Assembly: GCA_902802515.1 (NCBI GenBank)
Contig: CADCMM010000005.1
Location: forward strand, 1-63,395
DNA: 63,395 bases
Direction of reading: 5' to 3'
Source of the DNA: an uncultured Lachnospiraceae bacterium
GTDB lineage: Bacteria > Bacillota > Clostridia > Lachnospirales > Lachnospiraceae
Positions within the stretch are counted from its first letter, which is position 1, and each line of letters starts with the position of its first letter. A program made the translations under genes and the position numbers. Positions 43,801-54,996 of the stretch are shown piece by piece. The notes under the pieces are model-generated. The model made no database searches. It was not told where the DNA came from and saw only the letters and a list, made by a program, of their open reading frames with translations.

Positions 43801-44574
43801 CTATCCCTCATACTTCTCGTATCTGCATTGCTCATAAACTTTGCTTCCGAGAAGTGTTATTGCCTGTTTCGGGCATGTGCTTATGCAGGAATAGCACATC
43901 GTGCAGCTGTCTCCTGCAATAGCCCTTCCATCTTTAATACGCAAATTTTCCATTGGACAGTTTTTACTGCAAAGTCCGCATCCTGTACAATCATCACTTA
44001 TTTGAAGTTTTTTTGAATAGTCTGTTGTCTTGTTATAAAACCACAGTCTCTGTCCAAAAAGTCCTGCTATATGGGAAATAAAACTGATTCCTTCTTTTGG
44101 ATATTTCCCGTTTTCTATGATATCCCTTGCCACAGTTTCTATCTTTTTATCTGCTTCTCTTACAATCCTTCGGTTCTCAGCCAGAGGCTTCTTCAGCATT
44201 TTATTATCGCATACCGCATCCGGCATTCGGATCTGAAGTCCACCTATTATTTCCGCTCCGTATCCTTTCAGAAGTCTTGCGCTGCAGCCGGCGCCATCAC
44301 CAGAAAATGCTCCCATTGTCGTCATACATAACACTTTCTTTCCCGACCATTCATTTTTATTTCTTTTGATAAAATCACGAACCATATAGGGCGCATTAGA
44401 AAACTGAGTAGGATATGCAAGAACTATTGTGTCATTTCCCCTGATCTTTTCCATGATCTTTTCTTCATCTGCCTTAGTCATCCGAATTATTTCAGCCTCA
44501 GAATCAATCAAACCAAGAAGCTTTGTGATACAATGCTCCGTATTTCCCGTTCCGCTCAAATAAATTCCTAACAT
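43801..44574 (-). CDS. EFR1-family flavodoxin-ferredoxin
   Basis: This 257-residue two-part redox protein has a flavodoxin-like domain that opens with IYLSGTGNTEHCITKLL (FMN phosphate loop). Two 4Fe-4S motifs follow, CTGCGLCSKNCP and CTMCYSCISTCP. EFR1 proteins probably carry electrons in anaerobes; the partner is unknown. It lies 17 bases after tetR and is likely controlled by it. Confidence 0.92.
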   Translation of the reverse strand: MLGIYLSGTGNTEHCITKLLGLIDSEAEIIRMTKADEEKIMEKIRGNDTIVLAYPTQFSNAPYMVRDFIKRNKNEWSGKKVLCMTTMGAFSGDGAGCSARLLKGYGAEIIGGLQIRMPDAVCDNKMLKKPLAENRRIVREADKKIETVARDIIENGKYPKEGISFISHIAGLFGQRLWFYNKTTDYSKKLQISDDCTGCGLCSKNCPMENLRIKDGRAIAGDSCTMCYSCISTCPKQAITLLGSKVYEQCRYEKYEG

Positions 44575-44591
44575 TACCTCATCTCCTACTA

Positions 44592-45212
44592 TCAGATTTC
44601 CACTGAAGATAGAATATTCTCTATTCTCTCGTATATTCTTTGTATCTCTGCTGAAGAGGCATTTTGCAGATTCTTCTGCTCCACCTTCTGACTATCCATC
44701 ATCCGAAATGCCGGCAATGTATATAATTGCGCCAGGCCATGTACCATAGCCCACATTGCCAGGGTCTTATTATAAATGTCATGCTCGCCAATCTTTCCGC
44801 CGTATATTTCGTTCATTACATTACCTGCAATGTTTTTAAACATTTGAAAAGGCGGATAATTATTTATATCTATATCTCCATGAGAAAAAATAAAACTATA
44901 ATATAAAGGATTTTGACTGAAGAACAACACATAGCTTTTCCCAAGTTCTAAAAGCACTCTTTGTCTATCGCGGCATGATTCATATGTTTTCTGGAGTGTA
45001 TCCGTAAACTGTTCTGTAATATAATTCTGCACTTCCGACAGAAAGGCTTCTTTATTCTCAAAATGCGCATACGGTGCTGCACTGCTTACTCCGGAAAGAA
45101 TTGCCAACTTACGCATGGATAGAGATTCTACTCCGTTCTGATCGATAAATTCAAGTCCTCTTTCAATCAGTTCCTGTTTCAGATTTCCATGGTGATATGC
45201 TCTTTTACTCAT
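44592..45212 (-). CDS. TetR/AcrR-family regulator
   Basis: This 206-residue repressor has the N-terminal helix-turn-helix SMRKLAILSGVSSAAPYAHF, preceded by AYHHGNLKQELIERGLEFI. The C-terminal ligand domain resembles TetR_C group WHG. AGGAG precedes the ATG. A perfect palindrome directly after the -10 box shows autoregulation, and the EFR1 gene downstream would be in the same unit. Confidence 0.93.
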   Translation of the reverse strand: MSKRAYHHGNLKQELIERGLEFIDQNGVESLSMRKLAILSGVSSAAPYAHFENKEAFLSEVQNYITEQFTDTLQKTYESCRDRQRVLLELGKSYVLFFSQNPLYYSFIFSHGDIDINNYPPFQMFKNIAGNVMNEIYGGKIGEHDIYNKTLAMWAMVHGLAQLYTLPAFRMMDSQKVEQKNLQNASSAEIQRIYERIENILSSVEI

Positions 45213-45224
45213 TTCATTCTCCTT

Positions 45225-45271
45225 AATCTTATCACTGATAAGATTATATCTTTTTAATGAACCATTGTCAA
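45225..45271 (-). promoter_or_regulatory. TetR promoter and operator
   Basis: TTGACA (45266-45271) and TATAAT (45243-45248) are spaced 17 bases apart, a full consensus. The 21-base palindrome AATCTTATCA-G-TGATAAGATT (45225-45245) touches the -10 and covers the start site, a classical TetR operator. Confidence 0.88.
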
Positions 45272-45316
45272 GAGGCTGCCTCCATAAATTTTTGATTTGG
45301 GAAATGGTAAGTTATC

Positions 45317-46645
45317 TTACGAATAATCCACATAGATATGTTTAAATTTTCCGCTCGTTTTATGCGCCTGCGGGGTGGCATCAGACAAAGTGATCTCCAC
45401 GTCAGATATCCCTTTGTTCCCAAAGAACAACATCAGATCCCGTTTTGCCTCCTCAAACGCTTCATTTCTGTCCTCGGCGATAATTCTCAGTTCCAATTGT
45501 TTTGCTGTTCTTTGCACAAGCTGAAATCTGCGAATAGACTTTACTTCCTCCAATATCTTATACAGCGACATAGGCGCTACCTGCACGTCATTGTCAAATT
45601 TCAGAATGTCGTCTGTTCTGCCTTCAATCTCAAGCCAGCAGGTACTCCTGCCGCACCCGCATTTTTCATTGTGTACGATAACTCGATCAGTCAGCTCATA
45701 TCGAATAAAAGGCTGGATATAATTAGACAAATTTGTGATAAGGACCTTGTCTGAGCGCACACCGCAGGGCACTGATCTGTTGTCCTTATCGACAGGTTCA
45801 ACGATTACCCAGTCCTCGTTAATATGCAGATGCCCGTTGGAACATTCGCAAGCGATCTCGCCTCCTTCTGTGCAGGAATAATGTGTCTGCACGTAACAGC
45901 CAAATCTTTCCATGAGTTTTTTTCGTATCCCGTCAGTAAGAAGCTCACCGCCCGTGATTATGACATCGGGCCGGATCTTTAATTCATCATAATCCGCAAG
46001 CAGGGAAAGAATTGACGGGTAGCCGCTGAGCATAGAGGGCATAAACTCGTTGAGCTGCCCGATTATCTGTTCCTCTGGCGCGTTGACGTCAACGGTGATC
46101 TTTGTATGCTTATGCGGCATTTTTAGTTGCAGATACCGTGACATTCCGCAGGCGAGATAAAAACCATAATCTGCAAAAACCCCCGCTGTTTTCTTGCCGT
46201 GCCTCATAAACGCAGTATAGTCCTCACGCCTTGCGAATGTGCGGAATGCGGCTACAGCCGAGGAAACATCTATACTCTGTTTATCGTACAAAACAACAGC
46301 AGGATTGCCCGTAGAACCGGAGGTCTTAAAAATAAGATACTTTCCGTCAATCATTCGCCCGATGTTTTCAAGATCGCTTGTAAAAGCATTTATTCTGCTC
46401 ATTGTGATATGGCTGTCGGTAAGAAAATCGTCGAAATTCGCCATCATTTCCAGCTTATTCGTAGTCGGCAGATCTTCCAAACGGAAATCATCGCTTATGT
46501 CTGCATACAGCTTCTTGTAAAACCGGCTGTTTGCTTTTGCATAACGCACCAGCTTTACAAGTCGACGCTGCTGCAGCCGCACCATTATCTCCCTATCAGC
46601 GTTACCGCCGCGATAGGTTTTTAACATTGCACTTAAAAGACTCAT
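45317..46645 (-). CDS. Phenylacetate-CoA ligase-like adenylate-forming enzyme (CapK family)
   Basis: The 442 residues have the AMP-binding signature FKTSGSTGNPAVVLYD, the motif YSCTEGGEIACECSNGHLHI and the hinge EIEGRTDDILKFDND. It resembles PaaK/CapK-like acyl or aryl activating enzymes; CGCGRSTCW provides a zinc-binding loop. The acid activated is unknown and no CoA or PPant partner gene is adjacent. The start at 46645 has GGAG six bases upstream. The gene is in the shadow of a riboswitch leader at 46821-46941. Confidence 0.85.
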   Translation of the reverse strand: MSLLSAMLKTYRGGNADREIMVRLQQRRLVKLVRYAKANSRFYKKLYADISDDFRLEDLPTTNKLEMMANFDDFLTDSHITMSRINAFTSDLENIGRMIDGKYLIFKTSGSTGNPAVVLYDKQSIDVSSAVAAFRTFARREDYTAFMRHGKKTAGVFADYGFYLACGMSRYLQLKMPHKHTKITVDVNAPEEQIIGQLNEFMPSMLSGYPSILSLLADYDELKIRPDVIITGGELLTDGIRKKLMERFGCYVQTHYSCTEGGEIACECSNGHLHINEDWVIVEPVDKDNRSVPCGVRSDKVLITNLSNYIQPFIRYELTDRVIVHNEKCGCGRSTCWLEIEGRTDDILKFDNDVQVAPMSLYKILEEVKSIRRFQLVQRTAKQLELRIIAEDRNEAFEEAKRDLMLFFGNKGISDVEITLSDATPQAHKTSGKFKHIYVDYS

Positions 46646-46675
46646 AGCACACTCCATTTTTTAGATTTAGTATAG

Positions 46676-46819
46676 CTAATATCTGTTCCTCTCAAAAAGG
46701 GAAACCACCCAGCGGATGATGGCTACAAGGATCACGATACGCAAAATTCCTTTCAGCAGCCACCAGCTGAGTGCAAATAATGGCGACAGGATTGCCAGAA
46801 ATAAAATTCTCTTATACAA
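46676..46819 (-). pseudogene. Membrane protein tail after the riboswitch
   Basis: A 47-codon frame with two hydrophobic stretches (LFLAILSPLFALSWWLL and IVILVAIIRWVVSLF) starts right after the riboswitch terminator and has no ribosome site. It is probably the C-terminal end of the transporter the riboswitch once controlled. The family is not recognised. Confidence 0.4.
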
Positions 46820-46820
46820 C

Positions 46821-46941
46821 AAAAAAGACCGGGCAGTGATGTTTTATTCACTGCTCAGTCTTGCTATCTCATTTGATACGGGTACTCATCGTACCGGCTG
46901 ACGATCTCAAATACACCTTCCGGTGTTTAGCTACTCCCTGA
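46821..46941 (-). ncRNA. yybP-ykoY (manganese) riboswitch with terminator
   Basis: On the minus strand the 5' signature GGGAGTAGC and the 3' signature TAGCAAGAC, both typical of the yybP-ykoY class, flank about 85 bases with paired arms (CACCGGAAGGTG, GATCGTC, CCGGTACGATGAGTACC). The last part pairs into a terminator (46821-46862: GACTGAGCAGTGA with TCACTGCCCGGTC, then six T). The class senses Mn2+ and opens when bound. The gene it should control is missing or decayed. Confidence 0.8.
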
Positions 46942-46951
46942 ACTTGAAAGG

Positions 46952-46980
46952 ACTATACCACATTGTTAATTGATTGTCAA
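46952..46980 (-). promoter_or_regulatory. Promoter of the riboswitch transcript
   Basis: TTGACA (46975-46980) and TATAGT (46952-46957) are separated by 17 bases, about 11 bases before the aptamer. Confidence 0.85.
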
Positions 46981-47027
46981 GCATGAAATTTCGGCCTGCT
47001 ACATCTCCCTTGCTATATCGCCGCCTG

Positions 47028-49758
<2,731 letters not shown>

Positions 49759-49761
49759 AGG

Positions 49762-51492
49762 CTACTCTGTCTCCTTAATGAACTGCTCTGCCACCTGTTT
49801 TGCCTCTTCCTGGATCTGAGTACGCTCCGCATCCGTCAAAATACCCTCACGGTCGATCTTATTGCAAAGAGCAGACTGGGTCTGTTCCATCTGGCTGATC
49901 AGCCGGTTTACGTACGTTTCAATGTGAGTTTCCGGAATATTTTGCATGCAATGTCCCAATGCAGCACACAAAACAGCCACCTGCTGGTGCTGGCTCATGG
50001 GATGATACTGCTTCTGGCGCAGCATACGCATCAACCCCTGACCATAGAGAAGCTGCCTCTTTGTCGTATCATCCAGATCACTGGCAAACTGAGTAAACAC
50101 TTCCATCTCCCGGTACTGCGCAAGATCCAGACGGAGCGCTCCGGCTGACTTTTTCATCGCCTTTGTCTGGGCGTCTCCGCCCACTCGGGACACCGAAAGA
50201 CCTACATTTACCGCAGGACGCTGTCCGGCAAAGAACAGGTCATCCTCGAGAAACAGCTGTCCATCGGTGATTGAAATGATATTCGTCGGAATATACGCGG
50301 AAATATCACTGTTTTGTGTCTCCACGATGGGAAGCGCGGTCATACTGCCGCCGCCCTTTTCATCACTTAAATGCGCGGACCGCTCCAACAGTCTGGAGTG
50401 GAGATAAAATACGTCTCCCGGATATGCCTCACGCCCCGGAGAACGATCCAGCAGCAGGGAAATCGCGCGATAGGCTACCGCATGCTTGGAAAGATCATCA
50501 TACACGATGAGAACATCTTTTCCTTTTTCCATAAAATATTCACCCATCGCGGTAGCGGAATACGGCGCCAGATACAGCATAGGGTCAGAATCGGAGGCTC
50601 CCGCCATCACAATGATGGTATAATCCATAGCTCCGCGTTTTCTTAGATTCTCTGTCAGCTGAGCCACAGAGCTCTCTTTTTGGCCGATGGCTACATAGAT
50701 GCAAATAACATCTCTGCCCTTCTGGTTCAGGATCGCGTCAATAGCGATTGCGGTCTTACCGGTCTGGCGATCCCCAATGATCAGCTCACGCTGGCCTCTG
50801 CCAATGGGGAACATGGAGTCAATGGCCAGGATCCCTGTCTCCATAGGTTCATTCACCGGCTGGCGGTCAATGATCGCCGGTGCCGGATGTTCAATGGGAC
50901 GGTATCCGTCCTCGCGGACAGACTCCTTTCCATCGACAGGTACACCCAGAGCATTTACCACGCGGCCGAGGAAGCCCTCTCCAACGGGTACCGCTGCTGT
51001 CCTTTTGGTACGGCTGACCCGGCTTCCGGCGCTGACATTGTCATCATCATCAAACAAAATACAACCCAGGAACTCCTGCTGCAGTTCCATCACCATTCCC
51101 CGGACGCCGCCCTGGAAGATCAGGATCTCACCGTAAACGGCATTGTCCAGTCCCGATACCGTGGCAATCCCGTCGCCTACGGATTCCACCGTACCGATTT
51201 CTTCGGCAAGAGCCTGCGGAACCCAGTCATGCACCGTCTCTTTTAAAAGAGGGATCAGTTTTCCTTCCGCTTTTACTTTTTGAAGGGTCTCCCGAAGCTG
51301 GGCGAGCCTGCCCTGAAGACTCCAGTCATAAACCTCTGTCCCTACTGCAAGGCGGAACCCATTTCCCTCTACCTCTTCCTGCTCCCAGACAAGTTCGTAA
51401 TCTTCTCCATATTTTCCCCGCAGGAATTCTACAAACTTCTCCCGCTGCTTCGGACTCGGCTCGGCATTGCTGTATAGAATTGCCCTATTCAT
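49762..51492 (-). CDS. atpA: ATP synthase alpha subunit fused to a delta C-terminal domain
   Basis: The 576 residues are about 70 more than usual. From residue 100 on it is a normal alpha subunit: SVGDGIATVSGLDNA, P-loop GDRQTGKTAIAIDAI and the Arg-finger region VGLSVSRVGGDAQ. Residues 10-73 match the C-terminal domain of delta (OSCP): helix SPKQREKFVEFLRGKYGE, then GNGFRLAVGTEVYDWSLQG and GRLAQLRETL, the family pattern G.....G....D.S..GRL..L...L. The operon has no separate delta gene. The ATG has AAAGG well placed and overlaps the atpF end by eight bases, so the extension is translated. Confidence 0.95.
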   Translation of the reverse strand: MNRAILYSNAEPSPKQREKFVEFLRGKYGEDYELVWEQEEVEGNGFRLAVGTEVYDWSLQGRLAQLRETLQKVKAEGKLIPLLKETVHDWVPQALAEEIGTVESVGDGIATVSGLDNAVYGEILIFQGGVRGMVMELQQEFLGCILFDDDDNVSAGSRVSRTKRTAAVPVGEGFLGRVVNALGVPVDGKESVREDGYRPIEHPAPAIIDRQPVNEPMETGILAIDSMFPIGRGQRELIIGDRQTGKTAIAIDAILNQKGRDVICIYVAIGQKESSVAQLTENLRKRGAMDYTIIVMAGASDSDPMLYLAPYSATAMGEYFMEKGKDVLIVYDDLSKHAVAYRAISLLLDRSPGREAYPGDVFYLHSRLLERSAHLSDEKGGGSMTALPIVETQNSDISAYIPTNIISITDGQLFLEDDLFFAGQRPAVNVGLSVSRVGGDAQTKAMKKSAGALRLDLAQYREMEVFTQFASDLDDTTKRQLLYGQGLMRMLRQKQYHPMSQHQQVAVLCAALGHCMQNIPETHIETYVNRLISQMEQTQSALCNKIDREGILTDAERTQIQEEAKQVAEQFIKETE

Positions 51493-51985
51493 TTACATCA
51501 CCTTTCCCGGAATCTGTTTTATTTCCTGCATTCAAGAAGCTGTCATAGGCATCGGAGACATCCTTGTATGTCAGTTTTTGCGCCGCGGATGTGATCATAT
51601 CACGCAGTTCGCTTCCGGCACTTTGGATCAGCCGGTCATGCTCAGCCGCGCCTTCTGCGCGGGCTTTGGCAAGGATAGAAGCAGCCTGGGCATTCGCGCT
51701 TTCCAGAATTTGCGCAACTTCCGTCTCCCGTTCTTTTACAGCAGTTTCCCGAAGCTGGGCAATCTCCTTGTGCACACTCTGGAGTTTCTGCTCATAGGTT
51801 TCCTGCTCCTGTTTTGCCTTCCCCAAGGCTTCCTTAGCCTCCGCGTCCATATCCGCATACTCTTTGACGCGTTTATCCATAAAATCCTTCACCGGTTTGT
51901 AAAGAAGCAGGTACAGGATCCCGAACAGTAGGACGACATTAAACATATGAAGTAAAATCTGCTGAAAATCAATATTTAATGGCAT
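51485..51985 (-). CDS. atpF: ATP synthase b subunit
   Basis: This is the peripheral stalk. The 166 residues have one N-terminal membrane helix (about residues 9-29), LLYKPVKDFMDKRVKEY, then a long charged coiled coil and a C-terminal helix. Only one b gene is present, so a homodimer is expected. In normal enzymes its end binds the delta C-terminal domain; here that domain is on alpha. It overlaps atpA. Confidence 0.93.
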   Translation of the reverse strand: MPLNIDFQQILLHMFNVVLLFGILYLLLYKPVKDFMDKRVKEYADMDAEAKEALGKAKQEQETYEQKLQSVHKEIAQLRETAVKERETEVAQILESANAQAASILAKARAEGAAEHDRLIQSAGSELRDMITSAAQKLTYKDVSDAYDSFLNAGNKTDSGKGDVNE

Positions 51986-52000
51986 AATCTCACCGCCTTA

Positions 52001-52384
52001 TCAGAGAACGAAAATGATCAGGATCGCAATGATCAGTGCATAGATGATGGCGGTCTCGATAAATACCAGACCTAGCATCAGGCTGGTACGGATTTTTCCG
52101 TCTGCCTCAGGCTGTCTTGCAATACCATCCGCAGCCTTAGAAATCGCCATACCCATACCGATCGCGCCGGCCGCTGCCGCAAGGCCCACGCAGATAGCTG
52201 CCGCAAACGCCTTAGAAGTACCTCCATTGTCCTCCTGAACCACATCTACCGTCTGCTCCTCCTGTGTGGTCTCCTCCGCAGATGCATATACAACTGAGGA
52301 TACTCCAAAGCTGCAGATCAGCACCAAAGCCGCTGCTGCTGCAAATAGCCTGATAGAATTCATTAATTTTGATACTTTTCTCAT
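52001..52384 (-). CDS. atpE: ATP synthase c subunit with predicted signal peptide
   Basis: This is the rotor ring subunit. Residues 57-127 are a normal two-helix c subunit: polar loop RQPEADGK (R90-Q-P) and ion-binding Glu110 in FIETAIIYALII. Residues 1-36 look like a cleavable signal: basic start, hydrophobic run, then YASA before EET; an acidic spacer of 20 residues follows. Most bacterial c subunits are about 75-90 residues and lack this. Both ends of c face outside, so a signal peptide is topologically consistent. T111 and Y115 match Na+-type rings, but M77 stands where Na+ rings have Gln. The start 52384 has AAAGGAG nine bases upstream. Confidence 0.93.
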   Translation of the reverse strand: MRKVSKLMNSIRLFAAAAALVLICSFGVSSVVYASAEETTQEEQTVDVVQEDNGGTSKAFAAAICVGLAAAAGAIGMGMAISKAADGIARQPEADGKIRTSLMLGLVFIETAIIYALIIAILIIFVL

Positions 52385-52420
52385 GTTTCTTTTCTCCTTT
52401 ATTTTATTCTTATTCATACA

Positions 52421-53215
52421 TTATTCAGAAACTTCACCGTAAAACAATGCCGTCAGCATAGTCAGCACGTATGCCTGGATCAGAGCGTGCAGCAGTGTAA
52501 ACAGTACGCCGACAATAACCGGCAGCACAAAGCTCAGATTTGTATAATAGTAAACCAGTTCCGTCACCAGCGCGCCGCTGAGCAGAGCGCCAAATAGACG
52601 GAAGCTCATGGATATCGGAAGGGAAAAATCCTTCAGGGTATTCAGCACACCCTTCACTCCATTTGAGATCAGTCCCCCTGCCAGGATCACGCCGTAGGAC
52701 ATCACACCCAATGCAATAGCCCCATTAATATCCGCCAGCGGCGCCGGAAGAGAGATCGATGCCCCCTCGGTAGTAACCACCTGCACCCCCAGCAGTTCAA
52801 ACAGGGTACCGATAAAAATGTAAGTACCGGCGGTAAATACATAGACTCCCAAAAATTTGTTTCTGTGAGGACTGTTTGATTTCGCAAGCCCGTCAAACAT
52901 CCCCACCGCCTGTTCCAGCAGCATTTGGAATTTTCCGGGAATGGTCTGAAATCTCGGAATTATAAAGATCCGAATGATCAGCGCTAACACCAAAATAATT
53001 CCCGTCACGGTAAAAGCGGAGATCAGGCCCGGATTAACCGCCAGCCTTCCCAACAGATACACCTTTTCCTTCTCATGAAGTACCGCGTCCCGCATGACTT
53101 CTTTGATCGAACTGCTTCCGCTATCCGGAGGACCTACCATCAATGCCGCAACCATGAGGATCACTTCTATGGCGGCAATGATCAGAATCGACCGATTTCT
53201 TTGTCGTTTCTCCAT
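52421..53215 (-). CDS. atpB: ATP synthase a subunit
   Basis: This membrane stator forms the ion half-channels with the c ring. The 264 residues have about six membrane helices. The essential Arg is in ISMSFRLFGALLSGALV, and ALIQAYVLTMLTALF is the conserved last helix. It is the first gene of the operon; no atpI is seen before it. GGAG lies ten bases before the ATG. Confidence 0.95.
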   Translation of the reverse strand: MEKRQRNRSILIIAAIEVILMVAALMVGPPDSGSSSIKEVMRDAVLHEKEKVYLLGRLAVNPGLISAFTVTGIILVLALIIRIFIIPRFQTIPGKFQMLLEQAVGMFDGLAKSNSPHRNKFLGVYVFTAGTYIFIGTLFELLGVQVVTTEGASISLPAPLADINGAIALGVMSYGVILAGGLISNGVKGVLNTLKDFSLPISMSFRLFGALLSGALVTELVYYYTNLSFVLPVIVGVLFTLLHALIQAYVLTMLTALFYGEVSE

Positions 53216-53256
53216 TTTTTGTTATCTCCTTTTTCTTATTGAAAACAATCAACCAC

Positions 53257-53285
53257 ATCATAAATCTCTCCCCACTTTTCGTCAA
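53257..53285 (-). promoter_or_regulatory. Promoter of the ATP synthase operon
   Basis: TTGACG (53280-53285) and TATGAT (53257-53262) are 17 bases apart, about 40 bases before atpB. Its place after the VWA gene stop supports an independent operon. Confidence 0.75.
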
Positions 53286-53301
53286 GTTGGAAATTACACA
53301 A

Positions 53302-54912
53302 TCATTGTTTTATTTTGTTCATCATGTAGACAAATTCTTCCCTGAATTCGTCATTGCCCGTCAGCGTCTTCAGGCGGCTGCGAACTTCCTCAAGATCGGT
53401 GGTACCGGCATATTCAGAATCTTTCAATACCATCCCGACCTGGGCCACTCCTGCTGCCCAGGACAAATTACCGCTCATCTGATCCGAAATGGCAGTTTCG
53501 TCCACAATATGATCCATGAGGACACTTTCATCTCCATCCGGCTCTTTGTAACGGATATGGACCGTCGCCCACTCATCCGAGAATTCACCGGAGCCTTCCG
53601 GCACGTCAGGCGTAATATATTTTGACGTCACAGAACTGATTTCAAATGAAGAACCGGTAGAAGCAATTTCATACAGAGCAGTGACGGTGTGTCCGCTTCC
53701 GATTTCCCCTCCGTCCTTTGTATCATCTGAAAAATCCTCGGCGGACATGGTTCTGTTTTCATATCCGATCAGCCGGTATCCCTTCACTTTCTCCGGATTG
53801 AATTCCACCTGCAGCTTTACATCTTTTGCAACGGTGAACAAAGTACCGCCGGCCTCGTCGATCAGCACTTTTCTCGCCTCACTGATGCTGTCAATGTAAC
53901 TGTAGTTGCCGTTTCCATGATCCGCCAGCGCTTCCATGTTCGTATCAGAAATATTGCCCTCTCCAAAGCCAAGCACCGACAGATAGACTCCCGATTTTGC
54001 TTTTTCTTCGATCAGTCTGGTCAGAGATCCCTCATCCGTCATCCCGATATTCAGATCACCGTCTGTGGCAAGAATGACCCGGTTGTTCCCTCCCTGGATG
54101 AAATGATCCTCTGCGATTTTATACGCCATAATAAGTCCGTCGGAACCGTTGGTACCTCCGCTTGCATACAGATCCTCTACGGTATCGCAAAGCAGCGTTT
54201 TTTCCGAACCGGATATTCCGTCCAGCACGATATGGTCTTCATTTGCGTAGGTAACGATGGAAACTGTATCTTCTTCCCCCAGTTCATTGATCAATAAGCG
54301 GAACGCCCGCTGCACCAGCGGAAGTTTATTATATTCATCCATAGATCCGGACACATCGATCAAAAATACCAGATTGGACGGCGTCCTCTCCTCCTGCTGA
54401 ATTTCCCTTGCCTTAAGGCCAACCAACAGAAGTTTTGTATCCTCATTCCATGGGCAGGGAGCAATCTCTGTGGTGACGGAAAACGGCTCATTCCCGGTGG
54501 CAGAAGGATAATCATAATCAAAATAATTAATCATTTCTTCTATCCGCACCGCTGCCTCCGGCACTTCCTTCCCTTCCAGCAGCATTCTTCGCACATTGGC
54601 ATAAGAAGCGGTATCTACATCCGCAGAAAAGGTAGAAAAAGGTGAAGTGACAGCGGAGCACCACCCATTTTCTTCATTAAATTTATACTCCTCCGTATTC
54701 CAATCCGGTTCAAAAATTTCCGGGTATGCCTCGCAGCTATCTTCTTCAACGTATCCGAATTCCATTCCCGTGTCTTCCAATATTTCCGTCGCCGCATTTT
54801 CCGTCTCTCTCTTAACATTCAAAAGACTGCGCATATCCCGGATCATACTGCATCCTCCAAGCATAACAGCCGCAGCAACGCAAAGAATCCCTGTGATCAT
54901 TTTTCTTTTCAT
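53302..54912 (-). CDS. VWA-domain lipoprotein (YfbK-like)
   Basis: This is a surface-anchored protein of 536 residues. The signal peptide ends in MLGGC. The YfbK-type N-terminal region (FSTFSADVDTASYANVRRML, RIEEMINYFDYDYP) is followed by a von Willebrand A domain with the MIDAS DVSGSMDEYNKLPLV and ILATDGDLNIGMTDEGSL. The C-terminal region ends with GNDEFREEFVYMMNKIKQ. Its ribosome site is inside a long hairpin. It is third in an operon with an ECF sigma factor and its likely anti-sigma partner, which suggests an envelope response. Ligand unknown. Confidence 0.92.
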   Translation of the reverse strand: MKRKMITGILCVAAAVMLGGCSMIRDMRSLLNVKRETENAATEILEDTGMEFGYVEEDSCEAYPEIFEPDWNTEEYKFNEENGWCSAVTSPFSTFSADVDTASYANVRRMLLEGKEVPEAAVRIEEMINYFDYDYPSATGNEPFSVTTEIAPCPWNEDTKLLLVGLKAREIQQEERTPSNLVFLIDVSGSMDEYNKLPLVQRAFRLLINELGEEDTVSIVTYANEDHIVLDGISGSEKTLLCDTVEDLYASGGTNGSDGLIMAYKIAEDHFIQGGNNRVILATDGDLNIGMTDEGSLTRLIEEKAKSGVYLSVLGFGEGNISDTNMEALADHGNGNYSYIDSISEARKVLIDEAGGTLFTVAKDVKLQVEFNPEKVKGYRLIGYENRTMSAEDFSDDTKDGGEIGSGHTVTALYEIASTGSSFEISSVTSKYITPDVPEGSGEFSDEWATVHIRYKEPDGDESVLMDHIVDETAISDQMSGNLSWAAGVAQVGMVLKDSEYAGTTDLEEVRSRLKTLTGNDEFREEFVYMMNKIKQ

Positions 54913-54918
54913 AACAAA

Positions 54919-54966
54919 ATCCTCCTTCTTTTTGTTTTATGTCTTTAAACAAAAAGGCAGGAGGAT
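54919..54966 (-). promoter_or_regulatory. Hairpin covering the VWA ribosome site
   Basis: On the minus strand ATCCTCCT...TTTTTGTTT pairs with AAACAAAAAG..AGGAGGAT across a 9-base loop: 17 pairs and one small internal loop. The 3' arm contains AAGGAGG, the ribosome site for the ATG at 54912. Translation should need the stem to be opened. Confidence 0.7.
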
Positions 54967-54996
54967 CGCCGGAAAAGTTACACTTTCCTTAAAATT

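Noticed and set aside
49762..51985. A separate atpH hidden by frameshift between atpF and atpA
   Set aside because: atpF and atpA overlap by eight bases, so there is no space for the missing delta N-terminal domain.
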